In this document: piece by piece, positions 63,283 to 64,000 of the stretch
How positions within the stretch are numbered: the first letter of the stretch is position 1
Layout: each line of letters starts with the position of its first letter
Translations under genes and position numbers: made by a program
Notes under the pieces: generated by a model
What the model was told of the DNA's origin: nothing
What the model saw: the letters and a program-made list of their open reading frames with translations, nothing else
Database searches by the model: none
DNA from: Bacteroidales bacterium
Lineage (GTDB): Bacteria; Bacteroidota; Bacteroidia; Bacteroidales; UBA932
Assembly: GCA_017615445.1 (NCBI GenBank)
Contig: JAGAAD010000031.1
Location: 1 to 64,000 of the forward strand
Reading direction: 5' to 3'
DNA length: 64,000 bases

Positions 63283-63498
63283 TTAATAATTAGGTCTGAA
63301 AGGTGTTATAGAACCATCCTTAGGAAGAGGTATGGCCGAAGTCAATTTTCCACCGGCTATTTCATCAAGGAAATCGTCCAATAGGGGCACGGCGCCCGCA
63401 TCTACCAGTTTATCGTAGATATCCTTGATTTCTTCAGTTTTTTCTTTCAACTGTTTCTGAAGATTTTCAATTTCCTGAGGTGTCAGAGTTGTCGCCAT
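63283..63498 (-). CDS. Double-glycine leader peptide P5
   Basis: 71 residues. Leader 1-50 (one extra N-terminal residue): TLTPQEIENLQKQL, YDKLVDAGAVPLLDDFLDEIAGG with GG at 49-50. The 21-residue tail (KLTSAIPLPKDGS...RPNY) is Pro-, Ser- and Thr-containing. The gene starts 6 nt after the UXS-like gene stop, so it is part of the same operon. The conserved leader and divergent tail between P4 and P5 is the pattern of RiPP precursor arrays. Confidence 0.74.
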   Translation of the reverse strand: MATTLTPQEIENLQKQLKEKTEEIKDIYDKLVDAGAVPLLDDFLDEIAGGKLTSAIPLPKDGSITPFRPNY

Positions 63499-63504
63499 AG
63501 GCAG

Positions 63505-64000
63505 TTAATTATTTATAGTTCTGAAATAATCGATGGTGCGCTGAAGCCCCTCTTCCAGAGGAACACATGGGCTCCAGTTCAGTACTTTCCGCGCAAGGGA
63601 GATGTCCGGTTGGCGGCGATGAGGGTCATCAGACGGCAGCGGCTGATGCTCGACGGCAGACCGGCTGCCGCAAAGGCCTATCACGATCGAGGCAAGTTCC
63701 GCGATGCTGCGCTCGTCCGGGTTACCCAGATTCACCGGCCCCGTAAAGCCGGCAGGGGTCCCCATCACCTTCAACACACCCTCCACCAAATCGTCCACGT
63801 ACATGAACGACCTGGTCTGGGAACCGTCTCCATAGATGGTGATAGGTTTGTTGCCGAGCGCCTGAACTATGAAGTTCGAAACTACCCTGCCGTCTCCCAC
63901 AGCCATATTAGGACCATAGGTGTTGAAGATACGAACAATTTTGACGTTCACCCGGTACTGGCGGTAGAAATCCATGCATAGGATCTCCGCACAGCGCTTG
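63505..64000 (-). CDS. UDP-glucuronate decarboxylase-like epimerase (5' end outside the window)
   Basis: C-terminal ~164 residues of an extended SDR nucleotide-sugar enzyme; the frame runs off the right edge. [42 protein letters not shown] and PVNLGNPDE are close to UDP-xylose synthase (UXS) sequences. It would supply UDP-xylose to the transferases of the cluster. dTDP-glucose 4,6-dehydratase or UDP-glucose epimerase are less likely alternatives given the GDGSQTRSF form. Confidence 0.85.
   Translation of the reverse strand, partial: KRCAEILCMDFYRQYRVNVKIVRIFNTYGPNMAVGDGRVVSNFIVQALGNKPITIYGDGSQTRSFMYVDDLVEGVLKVMGTPAGFTGPVNLGNPDERSIAELASIVIGLCGSRSAVEHQPLPSDDPHRRQPDISLARKVLNWSPCVPLEEGLQRTIDYFRTINN

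Noticed and set aside
57421..63498. Calling the small GG peptides a named RiPP class (Nif11, TIGR04149-type GG-Bacteroidales precursors, or bacteroidetocins)
   Set aside because: The ends resemble these leaders, but the N-terminal LTxxEIExLQ coiled coil does not match what I know of them, and no radical-SAM, LanM or exporter gene is in the window. Left unnamed.

Overview
ORGANISM. The window looks like a chromosome segment of a GC-rich member of the order Bacteroidales, probably from a gut or rumen lineage; the genus cannot be told. The evidence is Bacteroidetes-type promoters (TTTG, 19-21 bp, TAnnTTTG), almost no Shine-Dalgarno sequences, lipoprotein signals of the SC/GC type, S9 dipeptidyl-peptidase-like enzymes, a conserved TPR/outer-membrane-barrel/gyrB neighbourhood, PgpH-type c-di-AMP phosphodiesterase, GlnRS, and the xylE/xylB/xylA set.

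LAYOUT. 1-3.8 kb: rpmE (L31 type B), a GlmM-family phosphosugar mutase and a NamZ-like muramidase, flanked by two 245-bp inverted copies of an extragenic hairpin repeat, then tRNA-Glu(CUC). 3.8-8.8 kb: a PriA homologue that has lost its helicase and zinc motifs, divergent from an S9 peptidase plus M20 dipeptidase pair. 8.8-9.97 kb: an AT-rich two-gene island resembling a cell-wall-targeting effector and its secreted partner. 9.95-20.6 kb: a lipoprotein, a PPIase-less trigger factor, PgpH, GyrB, an outer-membrane barrel and a large TPR protein. 20.6-30.4 kb: FtsE, endonuclease III, phosphoglucomutase, a THUMP-like methyltransferase, DPP IV, a RecD-like helicase, TrkH and an orphan membrane sensor-like protein. 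30.4-40.1 kb: a complete xylose/xyloglucan-side-chain operon (ROK regulator, GH31 alpha-xylosidase, acetylesterase, XylE, XylB, XylA). 40.1-46.5 kb: an operon of a Nat-like ABC exporter, a UshA-type nucleotidase split into two lipoproteins, YicC and GlnRS. 46.5-57.4 kb: holA converges on an operon of a large MscS channel, RmuC and an AddB/AddA-like pair.

THE UNUSUAL LOCUS. 57.4 kb to the right edge, all on the minus strand, is a glycosyltransferase cluster (UDP-glucuronate decarboxylase-like, UDP-galactopyranose mutase, two paralogous GT2s, a GT8 and a DUF3405-like transferase). It is interleaved with four short genes that share a ~49-residue coiled-coil leader ending in a double-glycine motif, followed by unrelated 9-25 residue tails. 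The same leader, without a single gap, is also fused to the C-terminus of two of the glycosyltransferases: once complete with GG and tail, once cut off two residues before the GG. I read it as a candidate undescribed glycosylated-peptide (RiPP-like) or leader-tagged glycosyltransferase system. No leader peptidase or exporter is inside the window, so the key partner should lie beyond position 64000 or elsewhere.

REGULATION. Several promoters sit so close to the ATG (TAnnTTTG, 3-6 nt, ATG) that their transcripts should be leaderless.
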